Source: Streptomyces sp. NBC_00490
GTDB lineage: Bacteria; Actinomycetota; Actinomycetes; Streptomycetales; Streptomycetaceae
Reading direction: 5' to 3'
NCBI RefSeq assembly: GCF_036013645.1
Contig: NZ_CP107869.1
Coordinates: 1,612,001-1,676,000 of the forward strand
DNA length: 64,000 bases
The notes under the pieces are model-generated. The model was given only the letters and a program-made list of their open reading frames with translations, searched no databases and had not been told where the DNA came from. Below are positions 25,979 to 33,971 of this stretch, one piece after another (position 1 is the first letter of the stretch; every line of letters begins with the position of its first letter). The position numbers and the translations under genes are program-made.

Positions 25979-26620
25979 TTGAGCCTGCGGGCCCAGAAGA
26001 AGCGGCAGATGCGGGACCGGATCGCCGAGACCGCCTGGGGGCTGTTCACGGAGCGGGGCTTCGACCGGGTCACGGTCGCCGAGGTCGCCCGTGCCGCGCA
26101 GGTCTCCGAGGCCACGGTCTTCAACTACTTCCCGACCAAGGAGGACCTCTTCTCCTCCCGCTTCGAGTCCTTCGGGGAGCGGCTCGTCGAGGCCGTCCGC
26201 ACCCGCCCGCCCGGTGACTCCGCCCTCGCCGCCTTCCGGAAGCGGCTGCTGGACTCCGGGGGACTGCTGGCACGGGTCGCGGCCGGGGACGCCGACGCGC
26301 TCGACCAGCTCCGCACCGTCAACGAGCTGATCGCGGACAGTACGGCGCTTCGCTCCCGCGAGCAGCGCGCCCTCGCCACCTGCGCCGACGCACTGGCCGA
26401 GACGCTGGGCGGCGACATCTCGGCCCGGGTGGTGGCCGATGCGCTGTTCGGCGTCCACCGCGCCCTGATCGAGCATGTGCGGGAGCGGGTCCTGGCCGAC
26501 GACGACCCCGCCTCCCTCGCCGCCGACGTACGCGGGCTCGCCGCCCAGGCGTTCTCGCTGCTGGAGGGCGGGATGCGGGACTACGGCATCACGGGCGCAG
26601 CAGATCCCGTACGGCGCTGA
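25979..26620 (+). CDS. TetR-family regulator
   Basis: A 213-residue repressor. The TTG start has AGGAGGGG four bases upstream. The N-terminal domain reads RDRIAETAWGLFTERGFDRVTVAEVARAAQVSEATVFNYF, the classic TetR helix-turn-helix; the C-terminal helical ligand domain follows. It likely binds the TTAGGGTCACCCTAA palindrome just upstream, controlling itself and the divergent F420-type gene. Its 3' end overlaps the convergent LysR gene by 32 bases. Confidence 0.92.
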   Translation: MSLRAQKKRQMRDRIAETAWGLFTERGFDRVTVAEVARAAQVSEATVFNYFPTKEDLFSSRFESFGERLVEAVRTRPPGDSALAAFRKRLLDSGGLLARVAAGDADALDQLRTVNELIADSTALRSREQRALATCADALAETLGGDISARVVADALFGVHRALIEHVRERVLADDDPASLAADVRGLAAQAFSLLEGGMRDYGITGAADPVRR

Positions 26621-27440
26621 AGGCGGCCTCCACGGTCGCCGGGTCCGCGCCCGGGCGGGCCAGGGCGCTCATGGGGATCGGGGGGACGGGCGGCAGGCCG
26701 TTGTACGGGGTCAGGCCGTCGGGAGCGGGGCCGACCGCGGCGAGGAGGGCGACGCCCTGGCCGGTGCGGGCGATGTCGAGGACGCCCGCGAGATAGCCGG
26801 CGTCGCCGACGACCGAGGCGGGCACCCCGTGCTCGGCGAGGGTCCCGATGGCCCGGCGCCTGATCGCGCACGGATCCTCGATGGCGACCAGGGGGACGGG
26901 AGCGGGAGCGGTGGGCGGCTCCCAGCCGGGGACCGCGTGCCAGGTGAGCGGGAGTCCGCCGACGGAGACGCCCTCGGTGGCGGCCGCCTCGGTGACGTAC
27001 ACCGCCACGTCGACGGTCCCCCGCTCCACGGCCTCGACGAGCCGGGCGGAGCGGTCGATGCGGAAGCGGACCCGGCAGCCGGGGCGCACCGCCTGGACGG
27101 CGGCGGTCAGCCGGGGCAGGAACTGGTCGGCGGCGTGCTCGGTGGAGCCCACGGTGACGGTGTCGCCGTCCGAGCCGAGCAGGGTGCGTACGGCCTCGTC
27201 GTGGACGGCGAGGACGCGGCGCGCCTGTTCCAGGAGCAGCCGGCCCTCGGTCGTGAACCGGGTGCCGCGCCCTTCCCGCTCGACGACCGGGCGGCCCAGT
27301 GTCTTCTCCAGCTTGCGGACGTGCTGGCTGACCGCGGACTGGCTGAGCGAGAGCGCCTGCGCGGCACGGTGGAACCCGCCGCAGTCGGCGACCGCGGTCA
27401 GACTGCGCAGGGCCACGATGTCGAGGACGGGTCGGGACAT
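26589..27440 (-). CDS. LysR-family regulator facing the sulfonate operon
   Basis: A 283-residue LysR protein. The helix-turn-helix is FHRAAQALSLSQSAVSQHVRKLEKTLGRPV, followed by the linker helix and a two-lobe effector domain (VTVGSTEHAADQFLPRLTAAV). ATG 27440 (MSRPVLD) is chosen over an upstream in-frame start because it matches the family N-terminus. It is divergent from the sulfur operon, with a perfect 14-base palindrome between them, so it is a candidate Cbl/CysB-like regulator. That role is inferred from position. Confidence 0.9.
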   Translation of the reverse strand: MSRPVLDIVALRSLTAVADCGGFHRAAQALSLSQSAVSQHVRKLEKTLGRPVVEREGRGTRFTTEGRLLLEQARRVLAVHDEAVRTLLGSDGDTVTVGSTEHAADQFLPRLTAAVQAVRPGCRVRFRIDRSARLVEAVERGTVDVAVYVTEAAATEGVSVGGLPLTWHAVPGWEPPTAPAPVPLVAIEDPCAIRRRAIGTLAEHGVPASVVGDAGYLAGVLDIARTGQGVALLAAVGPAPDGLTPYNGLPPVPPIPMSALARPGADPATVEAAFSAVRDLLRP

Positions 27441-27461
27441 GCGGTGACAGTATCCGCTCAC

Positions 27462-27475
27462 CGCGATCGATCGCG
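27462..27475. promoter_or_regulatory. Palindrome CGCGATCGATCGCG in the divergent LysR/sulfur gap
   Basis: A perfect 14-base palindrome, 22 bases from the LysR start codon and about 70 bases upstream of the predicted sulfur-operon transcription start. This is a usual place for a LysR recognition site, although LysR sites more often have the T-N11-A form. Confidence 0.5.
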
Positions 27476-27506
27476 ATCCCTGATCGGTTTCGATGCGGAA
27501 TCATCG

Positions 27507-27537
27507 TTGGACGTGTTCGGTCCCCGGCGGTCATGAT
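27507..27537 (+). promoter_or_regulatory. Promoter for the leader peptide and sulfur operon
   Basis: TTGGAC (27507-27512) and a CATGAT -10 (27532-27537) are spaced by 19 bases. The predicted start falls seven bases after the -10, on the A of the leader-peptide ATG at 27544, which suggests a leaderless transcript. Confidence 0.45.
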
Positions 27538-27543
27538 GGGCGC

Positions 27544-27630
27544 ATGTTGCACGCGACCGCTACTGCTGCCCTTCTGACGCAGCGCCGAGTCATCGACTTC
27601 GGCGTGGCGTGCAGCGCGCGTTGTCGCTGA
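27544..27630 (+). CDS. 28-residue Cys leader peptide (sulfur attenuator type)
   Basis: A short frame starting MLHATATAALL, with LTQRRVIDFG in the middle and ending VACSARCR before TGA. It fits the small actinobacterial leader peptides with an arginine-rich RRxxD core and Cys near the end that precede sulfur and cysteine genes. In mycobacteria, polycysteine leaderless small ORFs act as cysteine-responsive attenuators. No ribosome site precedes it, and the promoter places the transcript start at its ATG. Ribosome stalling at the Cys codons would report low cysteine to the operon 150 bases downstream. Confidence 0.75.
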   Translation: MLHATATAALLTQRRVIDFGVACSARCR

Positions 27631-27693
27631 CCTCTGCCGCTCATCGCCCCGGAGCACCCGCGCCTGCTCTCTGACGCTGCGCGCTTTTCTTCC

Positions 27694-27740
27694 GGCTGAC
27701 ACGTGACAGCCGCTCCGGCCTGTTCTTTCCTCTGCCTTTT
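27694..27740 (+). promoter_or_regulatory. Candidate attenuator hairpin after the leader peptide
   Basis: GGCTG and CAGCC (27694-27711), with CACGTG at the centre, form an almost perfect 18-base palindrome 64 bases after the leader stop. It is followed by a pyrimidine-rich, T-rich stretch (CTGTTCTTTCCTCTGCC) unusual for this genome. This resembles a terminator that could respond to leader translation. The alternative anti-terminator structure was not identified. Confidence 0.45.
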
Positions 27741-27782
27741 CCCCTGGCATCTCCGCTGCCCCGAAACGGGAGCTATTCCCTC

Positions 27783-28472
27783 ATGTCCTCTTCCTTCTCC
27801 TGGGACGAACCCGAAGGTCTCGCCGCGCGCGGCACGCTGATCGTGCTGTCCGGGCGGGGCGAGCACGGTGGTGTGTACGAGCGGTTCGGCCGCCGACTCG
27901 CCTTCGACGCCTACCGGGTCCGCGCACTCGGCGACCCCGCCGCCGATCCGTCCGTGCTCGACGAGGCGGCCAAGCTGCTCGCCGACGAGTCGCTGCCGGG
28001 CCCGAAGGTGGTGGTCGGTTCGGACACCGGCGGCCACTACGCCGTCCAGCTCGCCGCGGACGCCGACGCGCTGATCCTCGTGGGCCTGCCCACCTCCCCC
28101 TGGACGTCCGGGAGTTGGGAGGAGGAGGTCGAGGCCCGCACCGCCTGCCCCACCCACCAGGGCCGCCTCGCCGCCGACCCGGACTTCCGACGCGGGGCAC
28201 TCGCCGAGAACCCTCGACTGCCCGCCCCGCGCCTCGACCGGGTGACCGTCCCGGTCCTGGCCCTGCACGGCACCGACGACACGGTGAGCCCGCTGGAGAC
28301 GGCACGGGAGGCCTACGCCGGCTCGGGCGTGCGGCTGGTGACCTTCCACGGCGGCCGCCACGACGTCCTCAACGACGCGCTGCACCGCACGGCCGCCGCC
28401 ACCGTCGTGCTCTTCCTCGAGCGGCTGCGCCTGTCCCCCGCGCTGCCCGTGATCGCGGAGGGACCGGCATGA
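27783..28472 (+). CDS. Alpha/beta-hydrolase with an Asp nucleophile position
   Basis: A 229-residue cytoplasmic alpha/beta-hydrolase fold protein and the first enzyme gene of the sulfur operon. The nucleophile elbow is G-S-D81-T-G, so Asp occupies the catalytic position normally held by Ser, as in haloalkane dehalogenases and epoxide hydrolases; Ser80 is next to it. The acid is in LHGTDDTVSP and the His in GGRHDVLND. The oxyanion region is VLSGRGEHGG. A GGGAG site lies ten bases before the ATG. The substrate is unknown; the context suggests an organosulfur ester or thioester. Confidence 0.8.
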   Translation: MSSSFSWDEPEGLAARGTLIVLSGRGEHGGVYERFGRRLAFDAYRVRALGDPAADPSVLDEAAKLLADESLPGPKVVVGSDTGGHYAVQLAADADALILVGLPTSPWTSGSWEEEVEARTACPTHQGRLAADPDFRRGALAENPRLPAPRLDRVTVPVLALHGTDDTVSPLETAREAYAGSGVRLVTFHGGRHDVLNDALHRTAAATVVLFLERLRLSPALPVIAEGPA

Positions 28473-29308
28473 GCGTCACGACCACGGTCAGCGAACTGCG
28501 CGACCTGCTGGACTCCGATCACCCTCCGGTCGTCCTCGACGTCCGCTGGGCCCTGGGCGATCCGCACGGCCGCGACCACTACGCCCAGGGGCACATCCCC
28601 GGTGCGGTCTACGTCGACCTGGACCGCGAGTTGGCCGCGCCGCCGAGCCCGGAGGGCGGACGGCATCCGCTGCCGCCGATCGACGCCCTCCAGGCCGCCG
28701 CCCGCAGGTGGGGCATCCGATCGGACCGACCGGTCGTCGTCCACGACGACTCGGGCAACACCGCCGCGGCACGGGCCTGGTGGCTGCTGCGGCACGCGGG
28801 AGTCTCCCGGGTGACGCTGCTCGACGGGGCACTGGGCGCGTGGCGGGCGGCCGGGCTGCCGCTGGAGTCCGGGACTCCCGCCGCCCCTGAGCCCGGGGAC
28901 GTCCTCCTGGAGCCGGGCGGACTACCGGTCACCGACGCGGACGGAGCCGCCGAACTCGCCGCCGCCGGACTGCTGTTGGACGCCCGCGCCGCCGAGCGCT
29001 ACCGAGGCGAGGTGGAGCCCGTCGACCCCCGGGCGGGGCACATCCCGGGTGCGGTGTCCGCGCCGACCGGCGAGAACCTCGCGGCGGACGGCACGTTCCT
29101 TCCCGCCGACGAGCTGCGCAAGCGGTTCGAGGAGAAGGGCGCGGGATCGGCCGCGCGGATCGGCGTGTACTGCGGCTCCGGTGTCACGGCAGCCCATCAG
29201 ATCGCCGCGCTGGAGATCGCCGGTTTCGAGGCCGCTCTCTTCCCCGGCTCCTGGTCCGCGTGGTCCGCGGATCCGTCCCGCCCTGCCGTGAAGGGGGGCC
29301 GGCCGTGA
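28469..29308 (+). CDS. Rhodanese-like sulfurtransferase (two-domain)
   Basis: A 279-residue tandem-rhodanese protein of the thiosulfate/3-mercaptopyruvate sulfurtransferase type. The N-terminal domain (about 1-135) is catalytically inactive, with Asp in VVHDDSGN. The C-terminal domain has the active Cys235 in YCGSGVTAAH, matching the CG(S/T)G(V/T)T loop. It transfers sulfane sulfur to a thiophilic acceptor such as sulfite or cyanide; here it may handle sulfite released by SsuD. It is coupled to its neighbours by ATGA and GTGA overlaps. Confidence 0.92.
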   Translation: MSVTTTVSELRDLLDSDHPPVVLDVRWALGDPHGRDHYAQGHIPGAVYVDLDRELAAPPSPEGGRHPLPPIDALQAAARRWGIRSDRPVVVHDDSGNTAAARAWWLLRHAGVSRVTLLDGALGAWRAAGLPLESGTPAAPEPGDVLLEPGGLPVTDADGAAELAAAGLLLDARAAERYRGEVEPVDPRAGHIPGAVSAPTGENLAADGTFLPADELRKRFEEKGAGSAARIGVYCGSGVTAAHQIAALEIAGFEAALFPGSWSAWSADPSRPAVKGGRP

Positions 29309-30159
29309 CGGCTTCACTGGACACGGTGGCCCCGGCCGCACAGGCACCCACCCGTGTCACCATCCGCGGCACCGCCAAGACGCGCCGCCGCTTCTCCGTC
29401 CCGCGTTCGGCCCGCCGGGCCGCCGGCCCCGTGGGACTCGTGCTCCTGTGGTTCCTGACCTCGGCCACCGGTCTCCTCCCGGAATCCGTGCTGGCCTCCC
29501 CCGTCGACGTGATCAAGCAGGCGGTCGAGCTCACCCGTAACGGTGAACTCCCCAGCGCCGTCGCCGCGTCGGGCCGCCGCGCCGCCATCGGCTTCCTGAT
29601 CGGCGCGAGCGTGGCGCTCACCCTGTCCCTGCTGGCCGGCCTGTTCCGGCTCGGCGAGGACGTCATCGACTCCTCGATGGGCATGTTCCGGGCGATCCCC
29701 TGGGTGGGCCTGATCCCCCTGTTCATCGTCTGGTTCGGCATCGAGGAGACCCCGAAGATCGCGCTGGTCGCCCTCGGTGTGACGTACCCGCTGTACTTCA
29801 ACATCTACGGCGGCATCCGCTCCACCGACTCCCAACTCGTCGAGGCCGCACGGATGATGGGGCTCGGCCGGCTCGGGCTGATCAAGTACGTGATCCTGCC
29901 CAGCGCACTGCCCGGGGCACTCGTGGGACTCCGGTACGCGCTGTCCACCGCGTGGCTCGCGCTGGTCTTCGCCGAGCAGATCAACGCGGACGCGGGGCTC
30001 GGCTATCTGATGAGCAACGCCCAGCAGTACTTCCGCACGGACGTCATCGTGCTCTGCCTCGTCGTGTACGCGCTGCTCGGCCTGGCCTGCGACTTCGCGG
30101 TACGGATCCTGTCGCGCCGGCTGCTGACCTGGCGGGCCAACTTCGAGGGCGAGGCCTAG
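29305..30159 (+). CDS. ssuC: Sulfonate ABC transporter permease SsuC
   Basis: A 284-residue permease of the SsuC/TauC/NrtB type. A 40-residue polar N-terminus is followed by six hydrophobic segments. The EAA loop is QLVEAARMMGLGRLGLIKYVILPSALPG, and FRAIPWVGLIPLFIVWFGIEE is diagnostic of the nitrate/sulfonate/taurine family. The GTG start overlaps the rhodanese stop by four bases. Confidence 0.93.
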   Translation: MTASLDTVAPAAQAPTRVTIRGTAKTRRRFSVPRSARRAAGPVGLVLLWFLTSATGLLPESVLASPVDVIKQAVELTRNGELPSAVAASGRRAAIGFLIGASVALTLSLLAGLFRLGEDVIDSSMGMFRAIPWVGLIPLFIVWFGIEETPKIALVALGVTYPLYFNIYGGIRSTDSQLVEAARMMGLGRLGLIKYVILPSALPGALVGLRYALSTAWLALVFAEQINADAGLGYLMSNAQQYFRTDVIVLCLVVYALLGLACDFAVRILSRRLLTWRANFEGEA

Positions 30160-30161
30160 AG

Positions 30162-30878
30162 ATGCCCAACAGCGTGGAGATACGGGGCCTTTCGCGGGCC
30201 TTCGACGGCAACACCGTCCTGCACGAGCTCGATCTCGACATCCGCGAGGGCGAGTTCGTGGCCCTCCTCGGGCACAGCGGCTGCGGCAAGTCGACGCTGC
30301 TGCGGATCCTCGCCGGGCTCGACGACGAGATCGGCGGCGAGGTGACCGTGCCCGCCCGGCGCAGTGCCGCGTTCCAGTCGCCGCGGCTGCTGCCGTGGCT
30401 GAAGGTGTGGCGCAACGTGGTCCTCGGACTGCCCGGCCGTCCCGACAAGGCACGGGCACGCAAGGCGCTCGACGAGGTAGGCATCGCGGACCGGGCCGAC
30501 GTCTGGCCCAAGACGCTCTCCGGCGGCCAGGCCCAGCGCGTCTCGCTCGCCCGCGCCCTGGTGCGCGAGCCCGAACTCCTGCTCCTGGACGAGCCGTTCG
30601 GCGCCCTCGACGCCCTGACGCGGGGCAAGGTGCAGCAACTCGTCGCCGAACTCTGGCGGCGGCACGGCTGCGCGATCCTCCTGGTCACCCATGACGTGGA
30701 GGAGGCGCTGCTGCTCGCCGACCGGGTCCTGGTGATGGACGAGGGCCGTATCGCCCACGAGCTCACCGTCGACCTGCCCCGCCCCCGTGATCTGACCGCC
30801 CCCGAGTTCGTGAACCTGCGCGCCCGCCTCCTGAACTGGCTCGGCGTGACCCACACCCTGGAAGGAATCCCCTCGTGA
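30162..30878 (+). CDS. ssuB: Sulfonate ABC transporter ATPase SsuB
   Basis: A 238-residue ATPase that energises the sulfonate importer, attached to the inner face of the permease. Walker A is GHSGCGKST, the signature motif LSGGQAQRVSLARAL, Walker B LLLLDEPFGALD, and the switch His is in LLVTHDVEEAL. Unlike the sugar importers in this window, this operon encodes its own ATPase. It starts two bases after the SsuC stop and overlaps the SsuA start. Confidence 0.95.
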   Translation: MPNSVEIRGLSRAFDGNTVLHELDLDIREGEFVALLGHSGCGKSTLLRILAGLDDEIGGEVTVPARRSAAFQSPRLLPWLKVWRNVVLGLPGRPDKARARKALDEVGIADRADVWPKTLSGGQAQRVSLARALVREPELLLLDEPFGALDALTRGKVQQLVAELWRRHGCAILLVTHDVEEALLLADRVLVMDEGRIAHELTVDLPRPRDLTAPEFVNLRARLLNWLGVTHTLEGIPS

Positions 30879-31843
30879 TCCGCAGAATCGCAGCCGCCGC
30901 ACTCAGCATGACCTCCCTGCTGGCGCTGACCGCCTGCGGCGCGGACTCCGAGGCGCAGGCCTCGTCCTCGGGGCAGGTCACGCTCACCATCGGCGACCAG
31001 GCCAAGACCCTCCAGACGATCGTCGCCGCGTCGGACGCCCTGAAGGGCGCCAAGTACAAGGTGAAGTGGGCCGAGTTCGAGGGCGCCGCCCCGCTGTACC
31101 AGGCCGTCCAGGCGGGCGCCGCGGACACCGGCTACTCCGCCGACCTGCCCGCGCTCCAGGCACTCAGCGGCGGGGTGAAGGTCAAGAACGTCGCCGCGCT
31201 CAAGAACGACGGCACCCACGTCGGCATCGTCGTCCGCAAGGACTCCGGCATCGACAGTGTGAAGGACCTCAAGGGCCAGAAGGTCGTGGTCTCCTCGGCC
31301 AAGGGCAGTGTCTCGGAGTATCTGCTGGCCAACGTGCTGAAGCAGAACGGGCTCAGCTACCGGGACGTCAAGGTCCAGTACCTCCTGCCGACGGACGCGC
31401 AGGCCGCGTTCGCCTCCGGCAAGGTCAAGGCCTGGGCGATCTTCGGGGTCTACCAGGCCGTCGCCCTGGAGCAGGGCGGCAAGCTCCTCGTGGACGGCGG
31501 GGACGGCCGGGTGAGCGGTATCGGCTTCGTCAACGCCTCCGAGGAGACCCTCGCCGACGCCAGTAAGAAGGCCGCGCTCGCCGACTTCCTCAAGCGCCTC
31601 GGCAAGGGCCTGAAGTGGACCAGCACCCACCAGGACGCCTACGCCAAGGCCATCGAGGAGCGCAACGGCGCCGACGCGTCGGTGGCGAAGACGCTCGCCT
31701 CGGCCGCGTACAGCCAGGTGCTGCCGATCACCCCGGACATCGACACGACCGTCCAGGGCGTGGCCGACCTCATGAACGGCATCGGAGTGCTGGACCCGAA
31801 CGTCGACGTCGCGAAGTCGTCCGACACGTCCCTTCTCAAGTAG
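30875..31843 (+). CDS. ssuA: Sulfonate ABC binding lipoprotein SsuA, copy 1
   Basis: A 322-residue SsuA/TauA-type binding lipoprotein. The GTG start overlaps the SsuB stop. The signal peptide ends at the lipobox LTAC, and the mature protein opens TLTIGDQAKTLQTIVAASDAL and contains VKDLKGQKVVVSSAKGS, the family core. It delivers aliphatic sulfonates or sulfate esters to SsuBC. A second, only distantly similar binding protein is encoded further along the operon. Confidence 0.92.
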   Translation: MIRRIAAAALSMTSLLALTACGADSEAQASSSGQVTLTIGDQAKTLQTIVAASDALKGAKYKVKWAEFEGAAPLYQAVQAGAADTGYSADLPALQALSGGVKVKNVAALKNDGTHVGIVVRKDSGIDSVKDLKGQKVVVSSAKGSVSEYLLANVLKQNGLSYRDVKVQYLLPTDAQAAFASGKVKAWAIFGVYQAVALEQGGKLLVDGGDGRVSGIGFVNASEETLADASKKAALADFLKRLGKGLKWTSTHQDAYAKAIEERNGADASVAKTLASAAYSQVLPITPDIDTTVQGVADLMNGIGVLDPNVDVAKSSDTSLLK

Positions 31844-31858
31844 TCACGGGAGTCATTC

Positions 31859-32962
31859 ATGCCTGTCGAGTTCATCAGCGCCGTCCACACCGACGCCGGG
31901 GCGTCCGGTCCCGCCGCGTCCAGTCGGACCGGCCTCGACACCGACCATCTGCGCAGGTACGCCCGCGCGTTGGACGACGGCGGCTTCGACCACACCCTGG
32001 TCGCCTACCACTCGGCCTCGCCGGACGCCTTCCAGATCGCCCAGTTCGTCGCCACGCACACCGAGCGCATCCGCCCGATCCTGGCGCACCGGCCGGGTGT
32101 CGTCTTCCCCACCCACGCGTCCCGCGCGCTGGCGACCCTCGACCGGATCAGCAACGGCCGGCTCACGGTGCACATCATCTCCGGCGGCAGCGACGAGGAG
32201 CAGCGCCGTGAGGGCGACTACCTCAACAAGGCGGAACGGTACGAGCGTTCGGACGAATACATCCAGATCCTGCGGAAGGTGTGGCAGGCCGACGGGCCCG
32301 TCTCGCACGAGGGCACGTACTTCAGGTTCGAGGGCTACTACTCGGATGTGAAGCCGGTGAACGGGCTCGTGCCGATCTCCGTCGGCGGCTCCTCGCAGGA
32401 CGCGTACCGGGTCGGCGGTCAGCAGGGCGACATCTTCGGTCTGTGGGGCGAGCCGTTGAAGGAGACCGCCGAGCAGATCGCCGCCGTGAACGCGGTCGCC
32501 GATGCCGCCGGACGCCCCCGCCCCCGCATCTGGGTGTCGTTCCGGCCGATCATCGCGCCCACCGAGGAACTGGCCTGGGAGAAGGCGCACCGCACCCTGG
32601 GCGTCCTCAAGGACCAGGCGCGGAACACCGAGTTGCTCCGTCATTACCGCACCAGCGGCCGCCCGGCCAACGTCGGCTCCCAGCGGCTGCTCGACATCGC
32701 CGAGCGCGGCGAGGTCCACGACCGCTGCCTGTGGACCGCGCCCGCCGTCGCCACCAACGCCGCCGGCGCCTCGACCGCGCTGGTCGGCACCCCGGAGACG
32801 GTCGCGAAGGCGCTGCTCGACTACGTCGACATCGGCTGCGACCTGCTGTCGGTCCGCGGCTACGACCCGCTCAACGACGCCGTCGACTACGCCCGCCATG
32901 TCCTGCCGCTGGTCCGCCAGGAGCTCGCCCACCGCGCCACGACCACCACCCACGCCGCCTGA
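31859..32962 (+). CDS. ssuD: FMNH2-dependent alkanesulfonate monooxygenase SsuD
   Basis: A 367-residue TIM-barrel flavin monooxygenase of the bacterial luciferase superfamily. It cleaves the C-S bond of sulfonates with FMNH2 and O2, giving an aldehyde and sulfite. Characteristic parts are RPGVVFPTHASRALATLDRI, NGRLTVHIISGGSDEEQRREGD and PISVGGSSQDAYRV. The ATG has GGGAG upstream. The partner flavin reductase SsuE is not encoded in this window, so an unlinked one must supply FMNH2. Close relatives acting on sulfones or methanesulfonate are alternatives. Confidence 0.92.
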   Translation: MPVEFISAVHTDAGASGPAASSRTGLDTDHLRRYARALDDGGFDHTLVAYHSASPDAFQIAQFVATHTERIRPILAHRPGVVFPTHASRALATLDRISNGRLTVHIISGGSDEEQRREGDYLNKAERYERSDEYIQILRKVWQADGPVSHEGTYFRFEGYYSDVKPVNGLVPISVGGSSQDAYRVGGQQGDIFGLWGEPLKETAEQIAAVNAVADAAGRPRPRIWVSFRPIIAPTEELAWEKAHRTLGVLKDQARNTELLRHYRTSGRPANVGSQRLLDIAERGEVHDRCLWTAPAVATNAAGASTALVGTPETVAKALLDYVDIGCDLLSVRGYDPLNDAVDYARHVLPLVRQELAHRATTTTHAA

Positions 32963-32972
32963 TGGAGAGCCC

Positions 32973-33971
32973 GTGTTGTTCCGCCGTACCCTGCGCTCGT
33001 CCGCCGCCCTGCTCGCCCTCCTGCTCCCGTTCGCCGCGGCCTGCGGAGGCGACGCCGAGGCCGACTCACCCGCCGACGTCACCCTCAGAGTCGGTTCCAC
33101 CGGCTGGAAGACCGAGGAGGCCGTACTCAAGTACGCCGGCCTCGACGACACCCCCTACCACGTGAAGTGGAGCCTCTTCCAGGGCGGTGACCAACAGCTC
33201 CAGGCGATCCGCGCCGGAGCCCTCGACCTCGCCTCCTCCAGCGAGATCCCCCCGGTCTTCGCCGCCGCCGACGGCACCCCCAACTTCAAGGTCGTCGCCG
33301 TGCAGCGCGGCGCCACCCTCAACCAGGAGGTCGTCGTCCCCAAGGGTTCGAAGGTGACCGGCATCGCCGGCCTCAAGGGCAAGAAGGTCGGCTACGTCCA
33401 GAACACCACCGCCCACTACTTCCTGTACGAGCTGCTGAAGCAGGCGGGCCTGAAGTGGTCCGACATCGACGCCAAGCCCCTGCTCCCCAACGACGGGCTG
33501 GCCGCCCTCAACGGCGGCGGCATCGACGCCTTCGCCTCCTACGGCACCTCGGTCATCACCGCCCACCAGCAGGGCGCCACGACCGTCGGCTCGGGCAAGG
33601 ACATCCTGTCGGGCAACTTCCTCTGGTCGGCCCGCGACAGCGTCCTGAAGAACCCGCAGGAGAAGGCGGCGGCCGCCGATCTGATCGCCCGGATCACCAA
33701 GGCGTACGCCTACGTCCGTGACGGGCACCTGGACGGTTTCGCCGAGGTCACCGCCGACGCCACCCACCAGCCGCTCGCCCAGGCGAAAAAGGACCTCGCC
33801 GCCGCGCAGGCCCAGCGCCCGACCGAGGCCCGGACCGTCGGCGACGACGCCATCGCCTCGCAGCAGCAGGTGGCCGACGTGTTCACCGAACTCGGAGCGC
33901 TGAAGTCGAAGCTGGACGTCAAGTCGTTCTGGAGCACCGCTCTGAACGCCGAACTGAAGAAGGCCCTGTGA
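32973..33971 (+). CDS. SsuA-like binding lipoprotein, copy 2
   Basis: A 332-residue binding lipoprotein. The GTG start has GGAG seven bases upstream; the frame runs open far upstream only because of GC bias. Signal peptide LLALLLPFAAAC gives the lipid-modified Cys. Mature sequence: TLRVGSTGWKTEEAVLKYAG, then NTTAHYFLYELLKQAGLKWSDID. It differs widely from the first SsuA, so it probably widens the range of the single SsuBC transporter. Its stop overlaps the next gene start. Confidence 0.9.
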   Translation: MLFRRTLRSSAALLALLLPFAAACGGDAEADSPADVTLRVGSTGWKTEEAVLKYAGLDDTPYHVKWSLFQGGDQQLQAIRAGALDLASSSEIPPVFAAADGTPNFKVVAVQRGATLNQEVVVPKGSKVTGIAGLKGKKVGYVQNTTAHYFLYELLKQAGLKWSDIDAKPLLPNDGLAALNGGGIDAFASYGTSVITAHQQGATTVGSGKDILSGNFLWSARDSVLKNPQEKAAAADLIARITKAYAYVRDGHLDGFAEVTADATHQPLAQAKKDLAAAQAQRPTEARTVGDDAIASQQQVADVFTELGALKSKLDVKSFWSTALNAELKKAL

